Origin: Azophilus sp965199705
GTDB lineage: Bacteria > Pseudomonadota > Gammaproteobacteria > Pseudomonadales > Azotimanducaceae
Assembly (NCBI GenBank): GCA_965199705.1
Contig: OZ241359.1
Coordinates: 1,612,001 to 1,676,000, forward strand
Direction of reading: 5' to 3'
Length of the DNA stretch: 64,000 nt
Shown here: positions 8,088 to 19,700 of the stretch, piece by piece
Layout: the number at the start of each line of letters is the position of its first letter
Position numbering within the stretch: the first letter of the stretch is position 1
Notes under the pieces: model-generated
What the model saw: the letters and a program-made list of their open reading frames with translations, nothing else
Databases searched by the model: none
What the model was told of the DNA's origin: nothing
Program-made: the position numbers and the translations under genes

Positions 8088-10174
8088 CCCAAGTTTACCA
8101 AGGTGGGGTTATTTTGGGCCTGTTTGGGCAGGGTTTTGGGGTTTTGTTGGGTGTTTTGAGCACGTAAGTCATTGATTGATTGTTTTCGTGCGTTGGGAAA
8201 TCTCAATGTAGTGCCATAATCGTATATTTGGGTATTGACAATCCTGCGCCCATACCCAATCCTGACCTGCATGTTCATCCGCCGCACGCAAACCCGCCGA
8301 GCCAAGGATGGTTCGACCTACAGCACCACTCGCCTGGTGCACAGTGAGCGTCTTGGCGGCAAGGTGCGTCAGCGCACGCTGCTCAACCTCGGGCGCCACT
8401 TCGAGATCGAGCCGGAACTCTGGCCGCGCTTGTGTGCGCGTATCGAGGATTTGCTTGAGGGACAGCACCGGCTGTTTGACGACCTCGGCGAGACCGTCGA
8501 GACCGAAGCGCAACGCATTGCCGCCTTGCTGTTGGCGCGAGGGCATGGCGCAGCGCCCGGCGCAGAACGAGACCCTGTGGCGATCTGCCCGGAGTCCATG
8601 GCGCTGGCCCGTGCGCGTAGCGTCGGCGTTGAGCAGATCGGGTTATGGGCCATGCAGCAGACGGGACTGATGCCACTGCTGGAAACGCTTGGCGTCAACG
8701 GCGCCTTGCGCTCGGCAGCGACTGGTCTGATCGTCGGTCGTCTGGCGCACCCGGCCAGCGAGCGCGAGACGCACCGCTGGCTGGCACAGGACAGTGCCCT
8801 GGGCGAGTTGCTGGGAGTGGACTACGAGTCCATGGGCGCGATGCAACTGTACCGGGCCTCGGACGCCCTGGTGAAGCACCGTGACGCCATAGAAGCGCAT
8901 CTGTACGAGCGCGCCATGAACCTGTTCGGCCTGTGCGCCACGGTGACGCTTTTTGATCTGACCAACACCTGCTTCGAGGGGGAGGCCGCAGGCCAGCCCC
9001 TGGCCCGACACGGGCACTCCAAGGAAAAACGCAGCGACTGTCCTCTGCTCACGCTCGGCCTGGTGTTGGACGGCTCTGGTTTTGTCAGCCGTTCTCGGGT
9101 GTTTGCCGGCAATGTGCGCGAACCCGCCACGCTGCAAGGCATGCTGGCCGGCCTGGGCGCGCCAGCCGACGCCCTGGTGGTCATGGATCGGGGCATTGCC
9201 ACCGAAGCGCAGATTGCCTGGCTGCGTGACGCCGGTTACCGCTATCTGGTGGTCAGCCGCAAGCGCAAGCGCGAGTTCAACGCCGAGGCCGCCGAATCCA
9301 TCACCACCGCCTCGGGATGCCAACTGCATCTGGATCGCAGGGTCTGCGAAGACTCTGGCGAAGTCCTTCTGCACTGTTACTCCGAGGAGCGCGCCCAGAA
9401 GGAGCGCGCCATGGTCGAGCGCTTCTGCGCCCGCTACGAAGCCGCATTGACAAAACTCGCGCTGGCGCTATCCAACCCCCGGGCCCGGCGCAAACCCGAG
9501 CAGATCAACCAACGCCTCGGGCGGCTCAAGGCGCAACACCGACGCGTCGCCGGCTACTACTCGCTCGACTTGACCGTCCAGGGTGAGCGCGTCCAGTCCA
9601 TCACCTGGACCCGCAACCCCGCCAAAGGTTCCATGGCTGATCGCCCTGGCGTCTATTGCCTGCGCTCCAATCTCACCAACTGGGATGCACAACGCCTATG
9701 GCGAACCTACGCCACCCTCACCGACCTGGAAGCCGTGTTCCGATGCCTGAAGACCGAACTCGGACTGCGCCCCATCTACCACCAGACCCCGAAGCGCACC
9801 GAGGGACATCTGTTCATCGCCGTCATCGCTTACCAACTCGTCCAGATCGTGCGCAGACAATTGCGCGTGAACAACATCCATCATAGCTGGACCAGCCTGC
9901 GCAACCGCCTTGCCTCGCGATGCCGCGTCACCGCCACCTTCCGATGCGCCGACAGCCGAACCCTGCATCTGCGCAAGGCCACCGCCCTTGAACCGCACCA
10001 GCAACCCATCTACGACGCGCTTGGCATACATCCTGACGCCGGCGGCTTCGTCAAAACGGTCATCTGAACAAGATCAACTCCCCAAAAGGCGCTCATTGTA
10101 GTGCCTTACGCCAAATTATCTCCCCCTAACACAATGATTATTATCACTTTTAATTTTTCATTGGTAAACTTGGG
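8088..10174 (+). mobile_element. Insertion sequence of the IS1634/IS4-type family inside CRISPR repeat 8
   Basis: A 2,087-bp element bounded by perfect 14-bp terminal inverted repeats (CCCAAGTTTACCAA at 8088-8101 and its complement at 10161-10174), with a CTAG direct duplication outside. It holds one transposase gene on the plus strand. Both ends and the reading frame are intact, so the insertion looks recent and the element may still be mobile. The family comes from the transposase; the 4-bp duplication is shorter than the 5-6 bp I would expect for IS1634, so the family label is less sure than the boundaries. Confidence 0.93.
8271..10067 (+). CDS. DDE transposase, IS1634-like
   Basis: A 598-residue transposase. 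I place the start at ATG 8271 (MFIRRTQTRRAKDGS), the usual N-terminus of this group, rather than an in-frame TTG at 8235 that sits in a TTGACA promoter-like motif. Candidate catalytic acidic residues are in LFDLTNTCFEG, VVMDRGIATEAQ and TDLEAVFRCLKTELGLRP. The last resembles the Y-(2)-R-(3)-E-(6)-K type region of IS4 relatives. There are no frameshifts or internal stops. It is the only gene of the insertion sequence that splits the CRISPR array. Confidence 0.93.
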   Translation: MFIRRTQTRRAKDGSTYSTTRLVHSERLGGKVRQRTLLNLGRHFEIEPELWPRLCARIEDLLEGQHRLFDDLGETVETEAQRIAALLLARGHGAAPGAERDPVAICPESMALARARSVGVEQIGLWAMQQTGLMPLLETLGVNGALRSAATGLIVGRLAHPASERETHRWLAQDSALGELLGVDYESMGAMQLYRASDALVKHRDAIEAHLYERAMNLFGLCATVTLFDLTNTCFEGEAAGQPLARHGHSKEKRSDCPLLTLGLVLDGSGFVSRSRVFAGNVREPATLQGMLAGLGAPADALVVMDRGIATEAQIAWLRDAGYRYLVVSRKRKREFNAEAAESITTASGCQLHLDRRVCEDSGEVLLHCYSEERAQKERAMVERFCARYEAALTKLALALSNPRARRKPEQINQRLGRLKAQHRRVAGYYSLDLTVQGERVQSITWTRNPAKGSMADRPGVYCLRSNLTNWDAQRLWRTYATLTDLEAVFRCLKTELGLRPIYHQTPKRTEGHLFIAVIAYQLVQIVRRQLRVNNIHHSWTSLRNRLASRCRVTATFRCADSRTLHLRKATALEPHQQPIYDALGIHPDAGGFVKTVI

Positions 10175-10340
10175 CTAGCATTCAGGAATAGGCGGCGCTA
10201 GAACAACTCATAAGCCTTGCTAGCGCCTGACCACGCAAAGCCTAGCATTCAGGAATAGGCGGCGCTAGAACAACTCAAGTCCTGATGGATGGTCGGCCAA
10301 GTGGAGCCTAGCATTCAGGAATAGGCGACGCTAGAACAAC
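10175..10340 (-). CRISPR. CRISPR array, tracr-proximal part (rest of repeat 8, repeats 9-10)
   Basis: Repeat 8 resumes at 10175 with the duplicated CTAG and ends at 10207. Repeat 9 is 10239-10274 and repeat 10 is 10305-10340. The spacers between them are 31 and 30 bases. Repeat 10 has one change (GGCGACGC instead of GGCGGCGC), the kind of decay usually seen at one terminal repeat. Together with the left part the array originally had ten repeats and nine spacers. If transcription runs on the minus strand from the tracrRNA side, this is the 5' end of the precursor. Confidence 0.95.
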
Positions 10341-10382
10341 AAAGCAGATACAGGCGATGGCTGTAGGCTCTTCAGGTCTCAG

Positions 10383-10412
10383 AAAAGAAAAGGGCAACCC
10401 GTGGGTCGCCCT
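10383..10412 (-). terminator. Intrinsic terminator of tracrRNA
   Basis: In the minus-strand RNA, AGGGCGACC and GGUUGCCCU form a 9-bp stem with one G-U pair around a CACG loop, followed at once by UUUCUUUU. In many tracrRNAs this final hairpin is also part of the Cas9-bound structure. Confidence 0.85.
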
Positions 10413-10475
10413 TCCAATGTTGCGAATTCTCACTTGTTAATCCTAGCAAGAACCGCCTATTCCTGAATGCTTGCC
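10383..10475 (-). ncRNA. tracrRNA
   Basis: On the minus strand, starting near 10475, the sequence contains AAGCATTCAGGAATAGGCGG (10471-10452), a match to the array repeat in plus sense, so it can pair with a crRNA made from the minus strand. A second match, CTAG, follows after a short bulge, and AACAA further on can pair with the crRNA 5' GUUGUU. A short hairpin-capable stretch comes next, then an intrinsic terminator. Promoter, anti-repeat and terminator together give an RNA of about 93 nt. Exact ends are inferred from promoter spacing and the U run. Confidence 0.88.
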
Positions 10476-10480
10476 TATGT

Positions 10481-10508
10481 ATTATGCCTTGAACTTTGGC
10501 GTTGTCAA
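10481..10508 (-). promoter_or_regulatory. Sigma-70 promoter of tracrRNA
   Basis: Minus strand: a perfect -35 TTGACA at 10508-10503, 16-bp spacing, then -10 CATAAT at 10486-10481 (5 of 6 consensus). The predicted RNA start at about 10474-10476 falls right at the anti-repeat, supporting both calls. Confidence 0.8.
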
Positions 10509-10702
10509 AAGGAAGGATGCAAAGGAAGGATGCACGGGTTCATGTACGGGTTCAGGACCTTTCGGACATTTGAGGTTTGGCACAGGCGTTGTCTTCAAGA
10601 CTGACAGGATATTCGTTTGGCGTCATCCAGTCGAGGGAAGCGTGGGGCCTTTGTTGCCAACAGCCCCGCAGTAGAGCCCCGCAGTAGAGTGTTGACGTTG
10701 AA
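10508..10702. repeat. Intergenic stretch with two 13-bp tandem duplications
   Basis: No convincing gene lies between the tracrRNA promoter and the giant autotransporter gene. It contains AAAGGAAGGATGC twice in a row (10508-10533) and AGCCCCGCAGTAG twice in a row (10662-10687). A short open frame across it overlaps the tracrRNA and its promoter and is not credible as a gene. Confidence 0.6.
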
Positions 10703-10720
10703 ATGGTGCTTGGATATCGT
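10692..10720 (+). promoter_or_regulatory. Candidate promoter of the giant autotransporter gene
   Basis: TTGACG (10692-10697), 17 bp, then TATCGT (10715-10720). If used, transcription would start near 10727, so the ATG at 10703 would lie inside the promoter, and translation would begin at 10730 or 10763. Confidence 0.4.
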
Positions 10721-13700
10721 TATATCGTTATGCTAATTTTGCATTTACTTGGAATTTGTCTTATGCAATGCCTCGGTCTGACCCCCCCCCCCCCCCCCCG
10801 CACCCACAGACAGCATCCTGGGCCACTTGGCGTAGGCCTCCGGCGGCTTGCCTGCGCGACGCTTCTTGCCAGCCTCCTGCCCGCCGCCGGGCAAGCGCAG
10901 GTCACTCGCTTGCAGGGTCTTGCGGTCGAGCCGCTTGACCGGTCGCTGCAGGTAAGTTGGACGGCGGCGACGGACGCCCCCGGGGGCTATCTGGTGCGCT
11001 GGCGGGTGCAGCAGAAGGGCTCCTCGTTCATCTCGAGCCAAGCGGCGAGCGGCACGAGCTACGCGATTACCGGCCTGGAAAACGGTACGCCTTATGTGGT
11101 GCGGGTGGACAAGCTCAACGCGAACGGCAGGGTGATACGGGGCGGCCAAGCGGCGGTGGCGGCTACGCCGCTAGCGGATTTGCCGACCCCGTTTGCGAAC
11201 GCACCGCAACAGGATCCGCCGCAAGGGCTGCAAGAGCCGCAACAGGACACGCGGAACAAACTGACGACACCGACGGTGACGCTGATTGTGGGCGACACTT
11301 GGTTGCGGGCGATATGGCCCGCCAATATCGGTACGGTGGCATCGAGCGAGTTGCAGTGGAAGGCAGCGTCAGTCCAATCTTGGACAGCGGCGACGGGCGT
11401 GACCACGGTTACGGGTACTTCCGTCAAGCGGACGGGCACGAACATCATTGGCCTGACCACCGGCACGGCGTACCAGGTGCGTGTGCGTGACAAGGCGGTC
11501 ATGGATAGTCCGGATTTTGCTGACAGCGACTGGTCAAGCCCTGCCGAGGCCACGCCGAAGGGGATACCGGCTCCGACGGGACTGGTGGTCGAGGACGAGG
11601 AGGATACGGCATTAACCCTGCGCTGGACACCGCCCGCGGACAACAGGTTCACGGGCTACGAGATCAATCAGGACGATAGCGGCTGGGAGCAACTCGATGC
11701 CAGCATGGATAGCACCGATGTCCGCATCACGGGCCTGACCAACGAGCAGAGCTACAGCTTCCGGTTGCGGGCCGTGAGGGCGGTGGACCGGAGGAACCTT
11801 CAGGATGAGGTGGTCGAGATTCTGGGGGCGGCAAAGATTCTGGGGGCGGCAACGCCTGCCGTGAGCGGAATGCCGGGGACGAGGCCGCGCGCGCCAGAGA
11901 TGTTGACGGCGGAGGCGGGCAATGGTCAGGTGAAGCTGACCTGGGAGGCGCCCTCGTTCGGCGGGACGCCGACGGGGTATGAAATCAGCAGTGACGGCGG
12001 TAAAACCTGGACGGCGACCAGCACGGCCCTCAGCCACACGGTGATGGACCTGACAAACGGCCAGGCCTATGTCTTTCTGGTGCGGGCAGTGAACGCGATT
12101 GGGACGGGTCCGCCTTCGGGGTCGGCCTCTGCGACGCCGAGGGCGGTGCCGGCGGCGCCCACGGGACTGGCGGCTGCGGCGGGCAACGGCGAGGTGAAGC
12201 TCACCTGGACCGCGCACCCGGAGGGAGTCACCCTGTTGCGGTTCGAGTACACAACGGATAGCGGTACTACCTGGACGGCGATAGAAGGGAACCCCGTGAG
12301 CAAGGTCAGCCATGTGGTGACGGGTCTGACGAACGATCAGGAGTACACTTTTCGGTTGCGCGTCGTGAACAGTGTCGGGAACAGCGCGGCTTCCACCGCG
12401 GTGAAAGCCACGCCGACCGCTACCGGGGACGTGAGGTTCCCGGCGCCGGTGACGGGTCTGACGGTCACGGCGACCGCCCAGCGGGAACTGACAGCGAGTT
12501 GGATGGTGGCGAGCCACGCGCCGGGCGGCTACGAGCTGCGCTGGCGCAAGGTGAGTGATTTCAGGGGCGCCGACAGCGACAAGGTGAAGCTTATGGGCAC
12601 GGATACATCCCACAAGATCACCGGTCTTGACCCTGGGACTGATTACATTGTGGCTATCGTAACCCTGGATTCGTCAAGCGCCGAGGTCTCGGACACGGTT
12701 GTTGACAAGAGAGTCGCGACGCTCGATGCCCCGACCCTCACCTATCCGGCGCTGCCGACGGTTCTGCGCGCGGGCGTGGCGTTCGAGACGCTGACACCGA
12801 CGCCCGCCGGCTTCGAGAGTGGCTCGACCTACACTTATGCGGTGACGACGGGCGACCTGCCGTCGGGGCTGGAGCTCGACGGGACCACCGGCGCCATCTC
12901 CGGCAAGCCGAACACGCCGAAGGATACCCGCACGCCGGTGACGGTGACGGTGACCGGCACGACGGGCACGGGGATGAGTCAGCAGACCGAGACGGCGACG
13001 GCGACGCTGGACTTCCCGCGCATCTTCCGCTTCAAGCTGCCGGCGCCGACGGTGACGCTGGCGCGGGGCGACGCGCAGTTGACGGCCAACTGGGAAGCGG
13101 TGGCGGACGCGGACGCCTACGCGTTGCAGTGGAAGGCATCGACCACTTCGGACTGGTCGGGGACGGGCGTAACCACGGTTGATCCGGCGACACCGGGCAC
13201 GGTGATCACTGGTCTCACCAACGGCGACACTTACGATGTGCGCGTGCGCTCGAAGGCGGCATCGGCTTCGACGACGCATATTGACGGCGACTGGTCGAGC
13301 GCCGTGCAGGGTGCGCCGACAGACACGCTGAACAAACTGACGACACCGACGGTGACGCTGATTGTGGGCGACACCTGGTTGCGGGCGATATGGCCCGCCA
13401 ATATCGGTACGGTGGCATCGAGCGAGTTGCAGTGGAAGGCATCGACAGTCATGGGCTGGAGCGGGACGGGCGTGACCACGGTTACTTCCGCCAAGCGGAC
13501 GGGCACGAACATCATTGGTCTGACCACCGGCACGGCGTACGAGGTGCGTGTGCGTGACAAGGCGGTCACGGATAGTCCAGATTTTGCTGACAGCGCCTGG
13601 TCAAGCCCTGTCAGGGCCACGCCGAAGGGGATACCGGCTCCGACGGGACTGGTGGTCGAGGACGAGGAGGATACGGCATTAACCCTGCGCTGGACGCCGC

Positions 13701-16700
13701 CCGCGGACACCAGATTCACGGGCTACGAGATCAATCAGGACGATAGCGGCTGGGAGCCACTCGATGCCAGCATGGATAGCACCGATGTCCGCATCACGGG
13801 CCTGACCAACGAGCAGAGCTACAGCTTCCGGCTGCGGGCCGTGAGGGCGGTGGACCGGAGGAACCTTCAGGATGAGGTGGTCGAGATTCTGGGGGCGGCA
13901 AAGATTCTGGGGGCGGCAACGCCTGCCGTGAGCGGAATGCCGGGGACGAGGCCGCGCGCGCCAGAGATGTTGACGGCGGAGGCGGGCAATGGTCAGGTGA
14001 AGCTGACCTGGGAGGCGCCCTCGTTCGGCGGGACGCCGACGGGGTATGAAATCAGCAGTGACGGCGGTAAAACCTGGACGGCGACCAGCACGGCCCTCAG
14101 CCACACGGTGATGTACCTGACAAACGGCCAGGCCTATGTCTTTCTGGTGCGGGCAGTGAACGCGATTGGGACGGGTCCGCCTTCGGGGTCGGCCTCTGCG
14201 ACGCCGAGGGCGGTGCCGGCGGCGCCCACGGGACTGGCGGCTGCGGCGGGCAACGGCGAGGTGAAGCTCACCTGGACCGCGCACCCGGAGGGAGTCACCC
14301 TGTTGCGGTTCGAGTACACAACGGATAGCGGTACTACCTGGACGGCGATAGAAGGGAACCCCGTGAGCAAGGTCAGCCATGTGGTGACGGGTCTGACGAA
14401 CGATCAGGAGTACACTTTTCGGTTGCGCGTCGTGAACAGTGTCGGGAACAGCGCGGCTTCCACCGCGGTGAAAGCCACGCCGACCGCTACCGGGGACGTG
14501 AGGTTCCCGGCGCCGGTGACGGGTCTGACGGTCACGGCGACCGCCCAGCGGGAACTGACAGCGAGTTGGATGGTGGCGAGCCACGCGCCGGGCGGCTACG
14601 AGCTGCGCTGGCGCAAGGTGAGTGATTTCAGGGGCGCCGACAGCGACAAGGTGAAGCTTATGGGCACGGATACATCCCACAAGATCACCGGTCTTGACCC
14701 TGGGACTGATTACATTGTGGCTATCGTAACCCTGGATTCGTCAAGCGCCGAGGTCTCGGACACGGTTGTTGACAAGAGAGTCGCGACGCTCGATGCCCCG
14801 ACCCTCACCTATCCGGCGCTGCCGACGGTTCTGCGCGCGGGCGTGGCGTTCGAGACGCTGACACCGACGCCCGCCGGCTTCGAGAGTGGCTCGACCTACA
14901 CTTATGCGGTGACGACGGGCGACCTGCCGTCGGGGCTGGAGCTCGACGGGACCACCGGCGCCATCTCCGGCAAGCCGAACACGCCGAAGGATACCCGCAC
15001 GCCGGTGACGGTGACGGTGACCGGCACGACGGGCACGGGGATGAGTCAGCAGACCGAGACGGCGACGGCGACGCTGGACTTCCCGCGCATCTTCCGCTTC
15101 AAGCTGCCGGCGCCGACGGTGACGCTGGCGCGGGGCGACGCGCAGTTGACGGCCAACTGGGAAGCGGTGGCGGACGCGGACGCCTACGCGTTGCAGTGGA
15201 AGGCATCGACCACTTCGGACTGGTCGGGGACGGGCGTAACCACGGTTGATCCGGCGACACCGGGCACGGTGATCACTGGTCTCACCAACGGCGACACTTA
15301 CGATGTGCGCGTGCGCTCGAAGGCGGCATCGGCTTCGACGACGCATATTGACGGCGACTGGTCGAGCGCCGTGCAGGGTGCGCCGACAGACACGCTGAAC
15401 AAACTGACGACACCGACGGTGACGCTGATTGTGGGCGACACCTGGTTGCGGGCGATATGGCCCGCCAATATCGGTACGGTGGCATCGAGCGAGTTGCAGT
15501 GGAAGGCATCGACAGTCATGGGCTGGAGCGGGACGGGCGTGACCACGGTTACTTCCGCCAAGCGGACGGGCACGAACATCATTGGTCTGACCACCGGCAC
15601 GGCGTACGAGGTGCGTGTGCGTGACAAGGCGGTCACGGATAGTCCAGATTTTGCTGACAGCGCCTGGTCAAGCCCTGTCAGGGCCACGCCGAAGGGGATA
15701 CCGGCTCCGACGGGACTGGTGGTCGAGGACGAGGAGGATACGGCATTAACCCTGCGCTGGACGCCGCCCGCGGACACCAGATTCACGGGCTACGAGATCA
15801 ATCAGGACGATAGCGGCTGGGAGCCACTCGATGCCAGCATGGATAGCACCGATGTCCGCATCACGGGCCTGACCAACGAGCAGAGCTACAGCTTCCGGCT
15901 GCGGGCCGTGAGGGCGGTGGACCGGAGGAACCTTCAGGATGAGGTGGTCGAGATTCTGGGGGCGGCAAAGATTCTGGGGGCGGCAACGCCTGCCGTGAGC
16001 GGAATGCCGGGGACGAGGCCGCGCGCGCCAGAGATGTTGACGGCGGAGGCGGGCAATGGTCAGGTGAAGCTGACCTGGGAGGCGCCCTCGTTCGGCGGGA
16101 CGCCGACGGGGTATGAAATCAGCAGTGACGGCGGTAAAACCTGGACGGCGACCAGCACGGCCCTCAGCCACACGGTGATGTACCTGACAAACGGCCAGGC
16201 CTATGTCTTTCTGGTGCGGGCAGTGAACGCGATTGGGACGGGTCCGCCTTCGGGGTCGGCCTCTGCGACGCCGAGGGCGGTGCCGGCGGCGCCCACGGGA
16301 CTGGCGGCTGCGGCGGGCAACGGCGAGGTGAAGCTCACCTGGACCGCGCACCCGGAGGGAGTCACCCTGTTGCGGTTCGAGTACACAACGGATAGCGGTA
16401 CTACCTGGACGGCGATAGAAGGGAACCCCGTGAGCAAGGTCAGCCATGTGGTGACGGGTCTGACGAACGATCAGGAGTACACTTTTCGGTTGCGCGTCGT
16501 GAACAGTGTCGGGAACAGCGCGGCTTCCACCGCGGTGAAAGCCACGCCGACCGCTACCGGGGACGTGAGGTTCCCGGCGCCGGTGACGGGTCTGACGGTC
16601 ACGGCGACCGCCCAGCGGGAACTGACAGCGAGTTGGATGGTGGCGAGCCACGCGCCGGGCGGCTACGAGCTGCGCTGGCGCAAGGTGAGTGATTTCAGGG

Positions 16701-19700
16701 GCGCCGACAGCGACAAGGTGAAGCTTATGGGCACGGATACATCCCACAAGATCACCGGTCTTGACCCTGGGACTGATTACATTGTGGCTATCGTAACCCT
16801 GGATTCGTCAAGCGCCGAGGTCTCGGACACGGTTGTTGACAAGAGAGTCGCGACGCTCGATGCCCCGACCCTCACCTATCCGGCGCTGCCGACGGTTCTG
16901 CGCGCGGGCGTGGCGTTCGAGACGCTGACACCGACGCCCGCCGGCTTCGAGAGTGGCTCGACCTACACTTATGCGGTGACGACGGGCGACCTGCCGTCGG
17001 GGCTGGAGCTCGACGGGACCACCGGCGCCATCTCCGGCAAGCCGAACACGCCGAAGGATACCCGCACGCCGGTGACGGTGACGGTGACCGGCACGACGGG
17101 CACGGGGATGAGTCAGCAGACCGAGACGGCGACGGCGACGCTGGACTTCCCGCGCATCTTCCGCTTCAAGCTGCCGGCGCCGACGGTGACGCTGGCGCGG
17201 GGCGACGCGCAGTTGACGGCCAACTGGGAAGCGGTGGCGGACGCGGACGCCTACGCGTTGCAGTGGAAGGCATCGACCACTTCGGACTGGTCGGGGACGG
17301 GCGTAACCACGGTTGATCCGGCGACACCGGGCACGGTGATCACTGGTCTCACCAACGGCGACACTTACGATGTGCGCGTGCGCTCGAAGGCGGCATCGGC
17401 TTCGACGACGCATATTGACGGCGACTGGTCGAGCGCCGTGCAGGGTGCGCCGACAGACGTCACTTCGCTGGTGGCGCCGACGGGTCTGACGGCCACGCCT
17501 TTGGTGAACGGGCTCACGGCAACCTGGACGGCGGTGCCCGGGGCGACGGGGTACAAGGCGTATGCAGGCGGGAGTTCCGCCTACCAGGTCACTGGCACGA
17601 CTGCGGTCTTCCTGTTTTTGAGTCCGGACTTTACCCACACGGTTTCGGTGATTGCGACAGCGAACGGGCTGCCGGACAGCCCGGCTGCCGTGCTGGAGAA
17701 CCAACAACCGGGCAGCCCGCCGCAGGGCGATCAGATTGAGGCGATATGGATCAATGACGCGCCCAGGGATCGCACTGGCACCTTCCAGGCAGATGAGAAG
17801 ATTCAAATTGCGATCGATTTCAAGATGCCGATTGCCATGGATACCGCCGGAGGAAGGCCAACTATTGGTTTGACTATTGGCGACACGGTCAAGCAGGTTG
17901 CGCTGTTCAAATCGTGGTCCCAAGACAACGCCTTGTATGCCAATTACTGGGTGAAAGCGGCTGACAGGGACACGGACGGCATCAGCATTGCGGCCAATGC
18001 TATCAAGCTCAATGGCGGCAAGATTACCAGCGCTTCGGACACTGGTACCCCGCTGGACCTGAGTCACGCCGAATTGCCGCACGATCCGAATCGCAAGGTG
18101 AACGGTGGCAGGGACACCAACCCGAATGCGCCCAGCGATATCAGCTTGACGGGCAGCGCCTATGCCTCGCTGGGAACGTCGTTTGACCTGATAGTATCGG
18201 CGACCGACGCGGATGGCGATGATCTCTTCTATTACGCCTCTCTGCCTGTTCGTAATACCGAAGTACTTACTGTCACGCCGAGATTGGCGACGAAAACGCT
18301 GCTTGATTCGGGCACGAGCAAGGTGCGGGTGACGCCACAACGGGCGGGCCGCAAAGCCACATTCACTGTGACTGTGCAAGACGATGCCCTGCCCAGAAAG
18401 TACAACCTCGTTCAATTCGAGGTGTTTGTGGCGGGCCTGAGCTATCCGGCGGCGCCGACCGAGTTGACCGCTGGCGCGTCCATTGCCGCCATGACGCCGA
18501 CGACCACGCACTTCGAGTCCGGCTCCATGATCACCTACGCGGTGACGGGCGGCGCCCTGCCGACCGGGTTGTCGTTGGATACCGGCACCGGCGTCATCTC
18601 CGGCCAGCCGACCAACCCGAAAGCGTTCGTCACATCGGTCACAGTGACCGCTACCGGCGCCAAGGACGGGCATACGCAAACGGCAACCGCGAGCATCACC
18701 TTCCCGGGGATTGGCGGCGTGGCGCAGTCGCCCCAACAAAACTACGGTCACACAACCACGACCCCGACGAAGGCGAGCAATCTGCAAGTCGTTGCGGCTG
18801 ATGGCCAGCTGTGGTTGCTCTGGGCGCCGGCGGCCTCTGCCCCGAACGGCTACAGTGTGCGCTGGCGGGAGAGAGGGCCGGGCCACAAGCTGTCGCCCGT
18901 CAACGAAGTGGACGGAACCGCCTACGACATTACCGGTCTGGAAAATGGCAAGACCTATGTAGTGCGGGTGGATACGCGCAATGCCGCCGATGACGGCGTG
19001 CAAGCGGGTACGCGGATCACCGCGACCGGCACGCCGTCGCCGACACTGTCGGTGGGCGATGCGCAGGGCGACGAGGGGGACGCTCTGGAGTTCGGCGTCA
19101 CGCTCTCTTCGGCCTCGACCCGCGAGGTGCGGGTGGGTTGGCGCACCGAGCCGGGAACGGCGCAGGCGGGTGATGACTATGAGTCCGGCAACGGCGAACT
19201 GACGTTCGCGCCGGGCGAGACGGTGAAGACGGTTCAGGTGCAGACCCTGGACGATGCTCACGACGACCCGGGCGAAACCTTCAATGTACAGCTGTCGGGT
19301 GCACAGGGCGCGACCATCGAGGACGGCGATGCAATCGGGACGATCAACAACGCCGACCCGATGCCGGCGGGCTGGCTGGCGCACTTCGGCCGGGCGACGG
19401 CGGAGCAGGCCCTGGACGGAATCACGCGGCGCATCGCGGCGCCGCGGACGGCGGGCCGCGAAGGAACACTGGGGGGAGCGCCGCTCGGTGGCGGCGCGGC
19501 GTTGAACGGCGAGTTCGGCAACCTTGCTGATGGTCCGTCGGCGGGCGGCGGCATGACGAGCGGCGGCTTCAACGACGGCATGGCCGTCGGCTTCGACAAC
19601 GGCCCAGGCGCGGGCTTGGGCCACGGCATGGCCGCAGGCATGGGCGCCAACATGCACGGCGGCTTCGCCAACGGCATGGCCGCAGGCATGGGCCAAGGCA

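Noticed and set aside
10471..10674. A 67-codon plus-strand frame after the array
   Set aside because: It overlaps the tracrRNA anti-repeat and promoter and contains short tandem duplications; no protein family is visible.
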